DNA of 64,000 bases from Fibrobacter sp. (lineage in GTDB: Bacteria > Fibrobacterota > Fibrobacteria > Fibrobacterales > Fibrobacteraceae), in the NCBI GenBank assembly GCA_017965445.1, contig JAGCPZ010000058.1, forward strand, positions 1-64,000, in the 5' to 3' direction. The notes below the pieces were generated by a model. It was not told the origin of the DNA. It did no database searches and saw nothing but the letters and a program-made list of their open reading frames with translations. The number at the start of each line of letters is the position of its first letter. Position 1 is the first letter of the stretch. This document shows, one piece after another, positions 1 through 8,708 of the stretch. A program made the translations under genes and the position numbers.

Positions 1-83
1 CGAAGCAGTTTCATCACCACATCAACCTTCAATCCATGAGCATCAGCCCAATCCTTAGGTTTCATTTGAGATTCATTCGTCAT
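1..83 (-). CDS. infB: Translation initiation factor IF-2, N-terminal fragment
   Basis: Only the first 27 codons are present; the gene runs off the left edge. The ATG is at 83 and the peptide begins MTNESQMKPKDWADAHG, then continues to a VVMKLLR-like end. This resembles the small N-terminal IF2_N motif, where a helix of the form 'A..G...V...L' recurs. The position directly downstream of nusA on the same strand matches the common rimP-nusA-infB order. IF-2 is the GTPase that places initiator tRNA on the ribosome. The assignment rests on context plus a short peptide, so the GTPase domain itself is unseen. Confidence 0.7.
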   Translation of the reverse strand, partial: MTNESQMKPKDWADAHGLKVDVVMKLL

Positions 84-145
84 GAATAGCCTATTCAATT
101 CCTTTTCTTATTCTTCCGTTAAACTATTGCCCTGCGCAAAAGTTT

Positions 146-1366
146 TTAAGCGTTAACGTCCTTACCTGCAGCAGCTTTTGCCTTTCTGTCTTCGTCAGCG
201 CGCTTCGCTCTCATTCTTCTTTCATCCTCATAATTGCTCATGAGAATCTTGTTCTTGGATTCTTCGTCCATCTGTGACCATTCCTGCTCACCATGGACAT
301 CGAGCTTGCGATCCACGAGGCGACCGGCAAGTTCCACGTTCTGGCCACCCTTACCGATAGCCTGAGCGAGATTTTCGTCATCGACGATAATCACGATACG
401 GTCCGTATCCGGAACCGGGAACATCTTGAGGACAGAAGCCGGAGCTAAGGAACGTTGTACGAACACGTCGAAATTTTCGTCCCAGTGGACGATATCGATA
501 CGTTCGTTGCCAAGTTCGCGAACAATCGTCTGAACGCGGGCACCCTTCATGCCGACGCAAGCGCCGACCGGGTCAATCTTTTCGTCACGAGAATAGACGG
601 CAATCTTTGCACGGCGATTCTTGGAGTCACGGGCCACAGCCTTGATTTCGACAGTGCCTTCGTAAATTTCAGGAACTTCCTGGCGGAGGAGCGCCCTGAG
701 GAAGTCTGCGTTCGCTCTGGACAAAATAACCTGGGCACCGCTTTTGGTCGATTCTTCGACGCGAGCGATGACGGCCTTCACAGAAGCGCCCTGAGTCAAG
801 CGTTCGTGCGGAATCTGTTCGCGAGCCGGGAGTTCGGCTTCAATCTTGTTACCCAAATCCACGATGACGTTACGTTGTTCCAAGCGAAGCACCGTACCGT
901 TGATAATCGTACCGATGCGGCTGCGGTAGATGTCCATGATGCGCTGGCATTCGGCACTGCGGATGTGCTGCGTCAAAAGTTGTTTTGCCGTTTGGATAGC
1001 CTGACGACCGAAGGAGGACGTCGGGAGTTCCATGTAAAGGCTGTCGCCAGCCTGAGCGTCTTCGTTGAAGTCGCGGGCTTCTTCGACAAGCATGTAGCCT
1101 TCATCCAATTCAGCCACTTCATCGGCAGTCATGTTCGGATCGTAGTCCGGATAATCATCGACAACTTCGACGTTCAAGAACACATGGACTTCGTTTGTTT
1201 CCATGTCGATATCGACGTTGATTTTCTTTTCGATGTGCAAGTACTTGCGAGCCGCAGAAATGAGAGCCTTCTTGAGGGCGTCCAAAATCACGGAATCATC
1301 GACACTCTTGTCTTCAACGACTTCCTTGAGCACGTCGAGCAAGCTAATTTTCGGTTCGTTCTTCAT
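146..1366 (-). CDS. nusA: Transcription termination/antitermination factor NusA
   Basis: The 406-residue product has the NusA order: an N-terminal RNA-polymerase-binding domain (about 1-135), an S1 domain (about 145-215) and two KH domains. The second half shows the diagnostic KH1 stretch 'DPVGACVGMKGARVQTI' and the KH2 loop 'AIGKGGQNVELA'. NusA binds RNA polymerase and nascent RNA to modulate pausing, termination and antitermination. It is shorter than the E. coli protein because it stops soon after KH2 in a charged Lys/Glu/Arg tail, without the C-terminal acidic repeats; this is common outside Proteobacteria. It lies 15 bp after rimP and before infB, so the three are probably cotranscribed. 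Confidence 0.96.
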   Translation of the reverse strand: MKNEPKISLLDVLKEVVEDKSVDDSVILDALKKALISAARKYLHIEKKINVDIDMETNEVHVFLNVEVVDDYPDYDPNMTADEVAELDEGYMLVEEARDFNEDAQAGDSLYMELPTSSFGRQAIQTAKQLLTQHIRSAECQRIMDIYRSRIGTIINGTVLRLEQRNVIVDLGNKIEAELPAREQIPHERLTQGASVKAVIARVEESTKSGAQVILSRANADFLRALLRQEVPEIYEGTVEIKAVARDSKNRRAKIAVYSRDEKIDPVGACVGMKGARVQTIVRELGNERIDIVHWDENFDVFVQRSLAPASVLKMFPVPDTDRIVIIVDDENLAQAIGKGGQNVELAGRLVDRKLDVHGEQEWSQMDEESKNKILMSNYEDERRMRAKRADEDRKAKAAAGKDVNA

Positions 1367-1381
1367 AAGTTGACCTTCCTA

Positions 1382-1831
1382 TTAAATTTTCACTTCGACC
1401 TTGGCCGAAAGCACTTCGGACCGAGGTATGACGATATCGCCGGCATTGCCCTTGAGCTTGAGCGTCAAATTTTCTTCGTCGGCATCTTTAAGTTCACCCG
1501 TCACAGTCTTGCCTGTCGAACGGTTCACGCGAAGCAGACGGCCCTTGTTCCTCAAAAAGTCAGCCAAAGACTTGAGGGGGCGGTCCAATCCCGGTGATGA
1601 AACTTCTAGCGTATAAGCGCCCTCAATCAACTCGGGATCCAAGTCCAACGCATCCGAAAGGAAATGACTCACGTTCGTGCAGTCATCGATAGAAACGCCT
1701 TCGGGCTTGTCGATATAGATCCGCAATGTCTTGCGCTTGCCGGCACGGAACATATCAGCTTCCACAAGCGTCACGGATGCGGACTTGCATGCCTCGGCAA
1801 TCAGAGAATTCAGTTTTTCTTGGACGACCAA
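1382..1831 (-). CDS. rimP: Ribosome maturation factor RimP
   Basis: This 149-residue protein matches RimP in size and layout. The N-terminal alpha/beta domain has 'IYIDKPEGVSIDDCTNVS' followed by 'LSDALDLDPELIEG' and 'YTLEVSSPGLDRPLKS', the family signature. The C-terminal SH3-like domain contains 'NLTLKLKGNAGDIVIP'. RimP assists late assembly of the 30S subunit. The start is a TTG at 1831, preceded by an AGAGG ribosome-binding site five bases upstream; no better ATG fits the conserved N-terminus. It heads the rimP-nusA-infB operon, and a TAGTATAAG-like -10 element lies just upstream on the minus strand. Confidence 0.93.
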   Translation of the reverse strand: MVVQEKLNSLIAEACKSASVTLVEADMFRAGKRKTLRIYIDKPEGVSIDDCTNVSHFLSDALDLDPELIEGAYTLEVSSPGLDRPLKSLADFLRNKGRLLRVNRSTGKTVTGELKDADEENLTLKLKGNAGDIVIPRSEVLSAKVEVKI

Positions 1832-2029
1832 ATAAACCTCTTATACTAAAATAGACGTTCGCTTACGGACCTTCTCCAGAAACCTTTTGGACCAAAATCC
1901 GGGGTTTCAGCGGAAAAAATCCACGAACAGTCTAAAAACCGATACAAATAGAGAAAAATTTTAGGTTTTGTTCAACCCTGTACATGCAATCTATAGGGAA
2001 TTTGAGGGGGATTTTGTTTTTTAAACCCA

Positions 2030-2063
2030 TAAAAAACGCCTGCAAGCAATCCGGCTTCCAGGC
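2030..2063 (-). terminator. Rho-independent terminator of the 2092-3219 lipoprotein gene
   Basis: Read on the minus strand, GCCTGGAAGC and GCTTGCAGGC form a ten-position stem with one mismatch around a six-base loop, followed by GTTTTTTAT. It lies 29 bp after the stop codon. Confidence 0.9.
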
Positions 2064-2091
2064 ATTAATTTATTTACAATGTTTTTTATAT

Positions 2092-3219
2092 TCAGTTACA
2101 AGTACTAGGACAAGCGCCATTGTACGGGCCGATGGCACAAATGTTAAAGCCATAGGATGATCCCGAGGACCCCTGTATCTGGAATTTTAGGGTAACGAGT
2201 CGTTTGGCGGCAGCAGTACCATCAATCGTGGCGGATCCCTTGTACCAAGCAGGCTGCTTAAAGGCGGACCACGCAATGTTTCTCATGGTTCCGGCAGAAG
2301 CTTTCGCAAGGGACACACTTGGAACGGCATATTCGATTTGAGTATCATAATCACCGAGACCGAGTTGAAGGGTCGCTGAGTAGTCAGATTTATAGGTAAT
2401 GCAAACACCTCCCCAGGCAGAGGCGTCAGCGGCAGCCAGAGAATTGCCTTTATGCCCGGCAACGTCAAAGGCTATTCCCACGAACGGTTCATAAACCAAA
2501 GTACCCCTATCAAGGAGAGCTGTACCGCAAATACCGCCGCAATGCAAAACAACGTTGTCGAGAGCAAGGTCGCTGTATTCGTTACCGATTGGTACAGGCC
2601 ATATAACCTCAGACTTACCACCATCTGCATCATCGGTGTAAGTATACCAGTATCCCGAATCATCCATGCCAGCATCGAGACGCGTATCCACTCGCGTAAG
2701 ACCATCACGTCCTAACCAAGTCGGGAACGCATTAGAACGTTTAACCGAACTACTCGAGGCTCTTACCACGCTAGACGACGATTTCGCCTTGCTAGACGAG
2801 GACTTCGCTACGCTGTTCGAAGACTTCACAGTCGTATTCTTGGACGAAGAACTTGGAACAGTTGGCGTTGTACAAATAGGTTCACCATAGACAACCCAAG
2901 CATTGTTGAGACAAAGGAAGTTCGTGATGCACGAACCATTGACAACAGACGTTCCGACACCTTCATCACAGATTCTCTGCTGCTGGACATTATTGCAGAC
3001 ATAATCTTGCGGAACCCAAGCATTGTTCATACAAAGGAAACTCATAACACAATTATTCTCATCTGTAACGGCCGTCGTCGCCATTTCCTCGCAAACAAGG
3101 ACGTTCGTGGGAGCCGAGTTTCCCGTAAAAGCCGTGCCGTATTGGTCATCCCACTGGCCTACGTAATCCGTACATCCCCACATTGCAGCAATCAGTAAAA
3201 GCGCAAAAATCTTTTTCAT
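2092..3219 (-). CDS. Serine-linker surface lipoprotein with repeated Cys-rich motifs
   Basis: The protein starts MKKIFALLLIAAMWGC, a signal peptide with a lipobox ending in Cys. Two similar segments follow, each with two cysteines and ending in 'FLCMNNAWV' or 'FLCLNNAWV', then a roughly 40-residue Ser/Lys linker of SSSS blocks, then a C-terminal domain of about 200 residues with several Cys and many aromatic residues. The linker style is typical of Fibrobacter cell-surface proteins, and the C-terminal domain may be a beta-sandwich such as a carbohydrate-binding module, but I do not recognise a family. The MKK start is preferred over an ATG 15 bases upstream (at 3234, in a TAATG overlap with the preceding gene) because it gives a proper signal peptide. 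Confidence 0.8.
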   Translation of the reverse strand: MKKIFALLLIAAMWGCTDYVGQWDDQYGTAFTGNSAPTNVLVCEEMATTAVTDENNCVMSFLCMNNAWVPQDYVCNNVQQQRICDEGVGTSVVNGSCITNFLCLNNAWVVYGEPICTTPTVPSSSSKNTTVKSSNSVAKSSSSKAKSSSSVVRASSSSVKRSNAFPTWLGRDGLTRVDTRLDAGMDDSGYWYTYTDDADGGKSEVIWPVPIGNEYSDLALDNVVLHCGGICGTALLDRGTLVYEPFVGIAFDVAGHKGNSLAAADASAWGGVCITYKSDYSATLQLGLGDYDTQIEYAVPSVSLAKASAGTMRNIAWSAFKQPAWYKGSATIDGTAAAKRLVTLKFQIQGSSGSSYGFNICAIGPYNGACPSTCN

Positions 3220-3233
3220 ATCGCTAGCCCCCA

Positions 3234-4769
3234 TTAAAAAAGGAATGTAACGCCGACGCCCACAAGTCCGGCGGCCATCAAGCCCAGTGAAACATTTCGA
3301 AGAGTCTGGTTTTTCTTGGCATCGTCATGCCCCTTCTGGAACTCCTGCTGATTTCTCGGAGGAGTCGCCGTGGCATCCTTAGCCTTCTTGTTAAATACAA
3401 ACGCCATAGCACCGCCAACAACGGCAACGCCACCAGATATCGCAATCGGGATCCAATGGATTTTCTTGCCCTTTCCGCCCTGCGCTGCATCGCTTGCCGC
3501 ATCGCTCGCCTGGTCCTGCTTGGCATTACCGTTCGCATTTACGTCACCCACCACAGCAACACCTTCAGGCGTATGAGAAAGTTTATGCGTCACCTGCACG
3601 ACCTCGTGCCACTTGGGCTGCACGTTGACCTTCTCCGTCCAGCCATCTCCCTTGAGCATCACCTCAGCGCAAAGAGGCACCTCGCCCGCATACGGCGTGC
3701 TCCCCACTTCTACGCCATCGATAACGACAGCCACAGCCTGAGGTTCGCCCTTGTATTCCACATTGAGTTCAAGGCCGCCCTTGCCGCGAGGGATTTCTTG
3801 ATTGAAAATTTCAGTCTTGTTCTTCGCAATCGAGACGTTGAACTCCGCCGGATCGTAGCACGGGTGTGTCAGCAAGACCTTGTGCATTCCGGCTTCCAAA
3901 TCGATTTTCTGTTCGTCCTTGCGCACTCCATCGACTGTCACGTTAAGCACACCGCGCTTTGCAGCAGGCCCAGCAAGCACAGGCTTCATTTCGAGCCAGC
4001 CAAAATTCGGCGTAAGCGTGAGTTCCACTTTTTGGTTGTTGCTCTTGATATCCACAAGCGTTTCCGCATCTTCATAACGGTCGAACGAAGCTACGATTCT
4101 GTGGTTGCCTTCTTCGACTTGAACCTTACACGGAGTGCTCAGGCACTTGGGAACAGCCTTGCCGTCAATCGTCGGCACGGCTCCTGCTGGTGTCGAAGTG
4201 ATTTCCACGATAAACTTCTGTTTGCCGCCATAGCTAAAACTACCGGTATTGCCAATCGCACCAATTCCACCAACACCGGCAAATCCGCCGCCACCCTTGA
4301 CCTGGCGGAAAAACTCCGGGGACTTCTGCTTGATTAAATCCAGAAGTTCCTCGACGTTCGCGCCACGGCCGTTGAAACTGGCGATAAGCTTGTTACCCGC
4401 CGTCTCGTAAAGTTCCGCCGAAAGCGTCAGCGACGTACCGAACATGCCCACGCGCGCCTGGCAAATGTAGTCGGCAGCGATGTTCTTGCCAGTTTCTACA
4501 AGGCAACTGCCTTCGCAGTCTTCAATAGCCTTGCCCGGCGGCAACATCTGCTGGATGTTTTCTCGGGTCATGATGGTGTAGTTCTGCACCGCGGGCAATT
4601 CCTTGACGGCCTGTTCACGCAATACGTTCGTAAGGTACTGGCGGTCCGAAAGCGATACATTGTCTTTTGCGCTTCCATCGGCTCCTGTTTCAAGCACGGC
4701 CACATACGTAGCAAAAGAACTTGTCGCCAACAAACACAAAATTGAAAAGAAAAGAAATAACGATTTCAT
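3234..4769 (-). CDS. CsgG-like plus PEGA-repeat envelope protein
   Basis: A signal peptide (MKSLFLFFSILCLLATSSFA) precedes a roughly 130-residue alpha/beta domain, 'YVAVLETGADG...IMTRENI...IAADYICQARVG', resembling the CsgG/TolB-N fold that scans a protein for paralogous envelope sensors. Three PEGA-like beta repeats follow (about residues 185-415; for example 'ITSTPAGAVPTIDGKAV' and 'VVIDGVEVGSTPYAGEV'), then an Asp/Ala linker, a transmembrane helix ('IPIAISGGVAVVGGAMAFVF') and a second hydrophobic helix at the C-terminus. The N-terminal domain is nearly repeated in the gene at 6535-7395. Its stop overlaps an ATG of the next gene (TAATG). PEGA domains usually act at the cell surface; a precise role is not evident. 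The ATG at 4769 is chosen over a TTG two codons upstream. Confidence 0.8.
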   Translation of the reverse strand: MKSLFLFFSILCLLATSSFATYVAVLETGADGSAKDNVSLSDRQYLTNVLREQAVKELPAVQNYTIMTRENIQQMLPPGKAIEDCEGSCLVETGKNIAADYICQARVGMFGTSLTLSAELYETAGNKLIASFNGRGANVEELLDLIKQKSPEFFRQVKGGGGFAGVGGIGAIGNTGSFSYGGKQKFIVEITSTPAGAVPTIDGKAVPKCLSTPCKVQVEEGNHRIVASFDRYEDAETLVDIKSNNQKVELTLTPNFGWLEMKPVLAGPAAKRGVLNVTVDGVRKDEQKIDLEAGMHKVLLTHPCYDPAEFNVSIAKNKTEIFNQEIPRGKGGLELNVEYKGEPQAVAVVIDGVEVGSTPYAGEVPLCAEVMLKGDGWTEKVNVQPKWHEVVQVTHKLSHTPEGVAVVGDVNANGNAKQDQASDAASDAAQGGKGKKIHWIPIAISGGVAVVGGAMAFVFNKKAKDATATPPRNQQEFQKGHDDAKKNQTLRNVSLGLMAAGLVGVGVTFLF

Positions 4770-4843
4770 GGTCAAAATGTAATGTTTTCTTTAATGCAAG
4801 TCAATAAAGAACCATGAAAAACGTCCGACCTACTCATGAGTAA

Positions 4844-4864
4844 CAAAAAAGCCCCCGGAGGGGC
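4844..4864 (-). terminator. Rho-independent terminator after the FISUMP lipoprotein gene
   Basis: On the minus strand GCCCC-TCCG-GGGGC forms a GC-rich hairpin followed by seven T residues. It lies about 33 bp after the stop of the gene ending at 4897. Confidence 0.9.
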
Positions 4865-4896
4865 ATTATTTAACAATCCGTTTTATGCAAAAACAA

Positions 4897-6522
4897 TTAA
4901 TTCTTCACGCAACGGACGGACAACCTGTAATTCTTTGAGCAGGAAGGTCCAACAGTCGCATTGAGATCATCCATCATCAAGTAATGAGCATTCTTATTAT
5001 CATTAACTTCAGTGGATGTCCAAAAATAGGCTCGCATCAACCACTGTCCGTAAGAACCATTCCAACGTCCTCCTGGGTATGCGCTAAACCCAGTCTTATT
5101 ATTAGCACGAGCATCCCAAGTTCCATTTACCCAAAGAACGTCCTGCGGTCTCGAATTACCATCCATTTGATTTGCATAATCCCATAAAATGGAAATATCG
5201 TCTTGCGAGGGCAATCTATAACCATCAGGACAAGCCGTCATCGCAGCATCCCACGTATAAAGTCTTCCATAGATTTCACAATTTGATTCCTGATCATCGT
5301 AACAATAGGAGTTTTCAGTCTTATAATTCAGATTTTCCGCCATCCAATACTGTTCACCGATTTGCACGACGGGATATTCATTTCCTGCACGATCTTTAAC
5401 TTTTCCCATTGAACTAGACGAGACCGTAGTTGACGACGATGATACGACTGACGAAGACGACTTCGCAGAACTGCTGGATTGAACGGAACTGCTCGATTTC
5501 GCAGAACTGCTGCTCAATAATCCCGCCCTCTTTATGCAACGAACGGATCTACGATCATTTATATTACCTTCTATAAATTCCGGATCGTTATTTTTCCAAT
5601 ATATATTCACAGACCACGCTTCAGTGTCACTTATTTTTTCATTTGTCCAAAAAACCGCGCCACTCGTCAAACTAGAATAGTACAAGACATCACCTGACAT
5701 TGAACCACCTCCAGCAGGAAACACAGAAAAGCCAACCGCATCGTCACCATTGCCGTTCGCATTAGAATCCCAGCCCGACGTTGCCTTGAGATGTGTTGCA
5801 GCATCCGTTCCCACCGACTTAAACAGTACAGCCCAGTCCGTCGAATCCGGCAAGCGCCAACCTTCGGGGCAAGCAGTCGTAGCGGCTTTCCACGAATAAA
5901 GGCGACCGCGCATATCGCAATATTTGGTAGAATCTTTATAACAGGAACTGCCAGACACTTCAAAATTCAAATTTTCAGCCATCCATTCCTGATCGCCGAT
6001 TGTGACCGTCCTATACTTTTGTCCTTTGTACTCAATCTCGCCATAATCTCCCGCTGGCGGATTGTAGCTAGACAACGGAGCTATCGAAGAAGACGAGGAC
6101 TTGGCCGAACTGCTCGATTCCGCAGAACTGCTAGATTCGACAGAACTGCTAGATTTCGCAGAACTACTGGACGATTTTTCAGAACTCTGAGTAGGGACGG
6201 TTTCAGAAGACATGGGGGCAGTTCCGCTCGATGCCGGAGCAACAGAAGACGAAGATTTCGCAGAACTGCTGGATTTTCCTTTGGACGAAGACAATTTGTC
6301 TGCACTGGAAGAAACTACCGTCTTTCCATCGGAACTTTCTGGAGCAGAATCGCTGGATTCATGCACATATTCCAACGCCCCGAACGCATTTTTGAACTCC
6401 TCTTGATAGTCCGTACAAGCGGTGAAAAAGACGAAAGACGAGAGACTAAAGACGAGAGATGCAAGTGTTACACTAAAACGCGTCCCAGTTCCTAATTCCG
6501 AATTCATAAATCCTAATTTCAT
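4897..6522 (-). CDS. Lipoprotein with two Fibrobacter major paralogous (FISUMP) domains
   Basis: The product has a lipoprotein signal peptide (lipobox near 'FFTAC'), a long serine-rich linker (about residues 50-155) with KSSSS/ESSSS repeats, then two copies of the FISUMP domain separated by another serine linker. Each copy shows the signature: 'VTIGDQEWMAENLN', a Cys-bracketed 'GRLYSWKAA', 'CPEGWRLP' and a final 'RSVRCIK' in copy 1; 'VQIGEQYWMAENLN', 'GRLYTWDAA', 'CPDGYRLP' and 'LSVRCVKN' in copy 2. The domain is massively expanded in Fibrobacter and its function is unknown. A strong AGGAGG site precedes the ATG. Part of the signal peptide is encoded by a GACGAGAGACGAAAG-type repeat that also occurs inside larC. 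Confidence 0.92.
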   Translation of the reverse strand: MKLGFMNSELGTGTRFSVTLASLVFSLSSFVFFTACTDYQEEFKNAFGALEYVHESSDSAPESSDGKTVVSSSADKLSSSKGKSSSSAKSSSSVAPASSGTAPMSSETVPTQSSEKSSSSSAKSSSSVESSSSAESSSSAKSSSSSIAPLSSYNPPAGDYGEIEYKGQKYRTVTIGDQEWMAENLNFEVSGSSCYKDSTKYCDMRGRLYSWKAATTACPEGWRLPDSTDWAVLFKSVGTDAATHLKATSGWDSNANGNGDDAVGFSVFPAGGGSMSGDVLYYSSLTSGAVFWTNEKISDTEAWSVNIYWKNNDPEFIEGNINDRRSVRCIKRAGLLSSSSAKSSSSVQSSSSAKSSSSVVSSSSTTVSSSSMGKVKDRAGNEYPVVQIGEQYWMAENLNYKTENSYCYDDQESNCEIYGRLYTWDAAMTACPDGYRLPSQDDISILWDYANQMDGNSRPQDVLWVNGTWDARANNKTGFSAYPGGRWNGSYGQWLMRAYFWTSTEVNDNKNAHYLMMDDLNATVGPSCSKNYRLSVRCVKN

Positions 6523-6534
6523 CAGCCACTCCTC

Positions 6535-7395
6535 CTAAAACGCAAAACTCAAGCCAACGCCAATGCCACCGGCAATCGCAATGCCAATACCCACCGCACG
6601 CATGGTCTGGTAAGTCCCGATATCGTCGTGACGCTTGTTGTATTCATCTTGCGAGGCGGGCTTTTTCTCGCTTTCGCTCTTCGCCTTGCTGTTCCCGACC
6701 ACGGCAAGCACCACGCCCGTCACAGTCGCTACAGCGCTGATGGAAAGCGGTACCCAATGGATACCCTTCTTTGATGGTGTCGCGGCACTGGCATCCACGT
6801 TCGCAGGAACGCTCTCGCCCACATTGCTAACCTTATCATCAATTTTACGTTCGACATTGACCTTATCGGCTTTAGATAAATCGACAGGCGCACTTGTTTC
6901 TACCGGCTGCGTCATTTCACGAATAGCGTTAAAGAATTCATGCGACTTGTTTTCGATAAGCACAAGAAGTTCCTCGACATTTTGCCCACGGCCATTGAAA
7001 CTTGCGATAAGTTTGTTCCCGGCAGTCTCGTAAAGTTCCGCAGAAAGCGTAAGCGAAGTCCCGAAGCGCCCCACACGCGCCTGGCAAATGTAATCGGCGG
7101 CGATATTCTTGCCGGTCTCCACAAGGCAACTGCCTTCGCAATCCTCAATTGCCTTACCGGGGGGCAACATCTGCAAGATATTCTCGCGGGTCATGATAGT
7201 GAAATTCTCTTTCGCAGGGAGTTCCTTGACAGCCTGTTCACGCAAAACATTCGTTAAATACTGACGGTCTAAAAGAGGGACGCTGTCCTTGGCAATGCCA
7301 TCGGCACCCGTTTCAAGGACCGCCACAAACGTAGCAAAGGCATTTACGGTCAACAACAAGACAGAGAAAGCAAAAAATAATCGTTTCATACTCAT
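6535..7395 (-). CDS. CsgG-like envelope protein, paralogue of the 3234-4769 product
   Basis: The first 150 residues almost duplicate the N-terminal domain of the 3234-4769 gene: signal peptide, 'FVAVLETGADG', 'IMTRENILQMLPPGKAIEDCEG' split across a conserved Cys pair, 'AADYICQARVGRFG' and 'NVEELL'. It lacks the PEGA repeats and goes straight to a charged linker, a hydrophobic helix ('VPLSISAVATVTGVVLAVVG') and a second C-terminal hydrophobic segment. The start MSMKRLFF is chosen because it opens a normal signal peptide; an in-frame start 36 bases upstream would add a polar leader. It sits 12 bp before the FISUMP lipoprotein gene and is probably cotranscribed with it. Function unknown; envelope location inferred. 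Confidence 0.8.
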   Translation of the reverse strand: MSMKRLFFAFSVLLLTVNAFATFVAVLETGADGIAKDSVPLLDRQYLTNVLREQAVKELPAKENFTIMTRENILQMLPPGKAIEDCEGSCLVETGKNIAADYICQARVGRFGTSLTLSAELYETAGNKLIASFNGRGQNVEELLVLIENKSHEFFNAIREMTQPVETSAPVDLSKADKVNVERKIDDKVSNVGESVPANVDASAATPSKKGIHWVPLSISAVATVTGVVLAVVGNSKAKSESEKKPASQDEYNKRHDDIGTYQTMRAVGIGIAIAGGIGVGLSFAF

Positions 7396-7632
7396 AAAGT
7401 AACTATTTAAAGGATTCCCGTCAAACGACATTGCCTACAGGTTTGTTCTACATCACGTTATCATCTTAGGGCATGTTCTATATCACTTTTTTAAAGCACC
7501 ACAGTGGGTTTTGGCTAGGGGAAACAAGAGGCTAGACAAATGCGAAGTTCTACCAACAAAAACTTTACTGGATTTTTCGTCGTTTCGCGTCTCAAGATGA
7601 CGTCCCTAAGTTCTAATTATTATATTTATGAC

Positions 7633-7842
7633 ATGGCATACGTACTTCTCATCCTGATCAGTTTGGCAGGACTCGCACTTTGCGCGTTCTATCTCAAGAA
7701 AAATATTGTCCGTATCAAGGACAAGAACAAGAGTGAGCAAAGCAAGTACAAACGCGTTTGGAACTACGTTCCGACCGGTCTTTGGTACGGATACCTTATC
7801 CTGTTCTTTGCAGGACTTACAATTAACAATACGATTTTCTAA
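7633..7842 (+). CDS. Small membrane protein with two transmembrane helices
   Basis: The 69-residue product begins MAYVLLILISLAGLALCAFYL, has a basic middle segment ('KKNIVRIKDKNK...YKRVW') and a second hydrophobic helix ('LWYGYLILFFAGLTI'). An in-frame start at 7540 would add a polar leader, so the internal ATG at 7633 is preferred. It stands alone between divergent and convergent genes. No family recognised. Confidence 0.6.
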   Translation: MAYVLLILISLAGLALCAFYLKKNIVRIKDKNKSEQSKYKRVWNYVPTGLWYGYLILFFAGLTINNTIF

Positions 7843-7896
7843 ACAAACTGACAATAGGCAGTCAGCAGAATTTAAATGACGTAAAAACGTCATGCT

Positions 7897-7982
7897 GAGT
7901 GCAACGAAGCATCCAGTTAATTATTGCTCTAGATTCTTCACTTCCCCTATCGCTGCGCTCCAGGGTTCGTTCAGAATGACGG
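7897..7982. repeat. Dispersed intergenic repeat ('agaatgac' type)
   Basis: The stretch has the pattern 'gattcttcacttcccc', then a short palindromic middle, then 'gttcagaatgac'. Related stretches occur at 34510-34680, 43455-43550 and, unusually, inside hrpA. It abuts the stop of the Nudix gene. Confidence 0.6.
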
Positions 7983-8708
7983 TTATTCACTCATTTCTCG
8001 TCTAGACGCGAGCCAGCGTTCGTATAGGAATAACGCGATAAAGTTTTTTCCGTCGATAAACTTGTGCGCAGCCTCTTCATAAGGCAACACTTCCGTGCGA
8101 ATCCACTCGTTTTCGTCGGTATAGGTTTGATTTTTGCCGTCCATCGCATCGAGTTCTTCGCGGCTCACATTGCGTTCAATCGCATAAAGACGGATGCGTT
8201 CATCCAAAAGTCCGCAGCTCCCGGCAAAGCCGTCACTTGCGCCCTTGTACCAAAAGTCCATCAAGTCGATAAGTTCAGATTCATCTGCCTTGATTTGCGC
8301 CTCTTCTTCAAGTTCCGAGAGCGCCACCTTACGGTAATCGCCCGACCAGTCTAGAATCCCCGCCGGAATTTCCAGCGATGCAGTCTCCGAAATGGCAAAC
8401 CGCGGCTGGCGCACCAAGAGCAGATAACGTTTTCCCTCGCAATGCAGCACAACGAGCACGCCCACAGCATGACCGCGTACGAGCACAATCCCGTGCACAG
8501 GCTTGCCGTCCGGCAAAAAAGCGGTCGCATTCAACTTGATGAACAGCGGTTCATGGCGTTTATTGAAATAATCAACCGATGCAAAATGCACCTTCGTAAT
8601 CTTGAACTTTTTTTCGGTGGTTTCAAGCCATTGCTTGTAAATTTTGCTTTCCAGAATTACAGGTTTGTCTTCTTCGGGAATTTCAGCAGCAAAAGTGTAT
8701 TCAATCAT
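7983..8708 (-). CDS. Nudix hydrolase, ADP-sugar pyrophosphatase type
   Basis: The 241-residue protein carries a Nudix box at about 117-139: 'GILDWSGDYRKVALSELEEEAQI'-type spacing, with Ser instead of Arg before the ELxEE core. Just before it is 'LLLVRQPRFAISETASLEIPAG', the typical ADP-ribose or UDP-sugar pyrophosphatase context. These enzymes hydrolyse nucleoside diphosphates linked to a sugar. The N-terminal 80 residues form the extra domain common in this subgroup. It overlaps the upstream lipoprotein gene by four bases, so the two are translationally coupled. The RE to SE change in the box weakens confidence in catalysis but the acidic residues remain. Confidence 0.85.
   Translation of the reverse strand: MIEYTFAAEIPEEDKPVILESKIYKQWLETTEKKFKITKVHFASVDYFNKRHEPLFIKLNATAFLPDGKPVHGIVLVRGHAVGVLVVLHCEGKRYLLLVRQPRFAISETASLEIPAGILDWSGDYRKVALSELEEEAQIKADESELIDLMDFWYKGASDGFAGSCGLLDERIRLYAIERNVSREELDAMDGKNQTYTDENEWIRTEVLPYEEAAHKFIDGKNFIALFLYERWLASRREMSE

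Noticed and set aside
455-1597. Long plus-strand open frame opposite nusA and rimP
   Set aside because: It lies opposite a clear nusA/rimP pair and shows no domain; it is a codon-bias shadow.
3327-4337. A 336-codon plus-strand frame opposite the PEGA gene
   Set aside because: The opposite-strand PEGA protein has clear domains; this frame has none.
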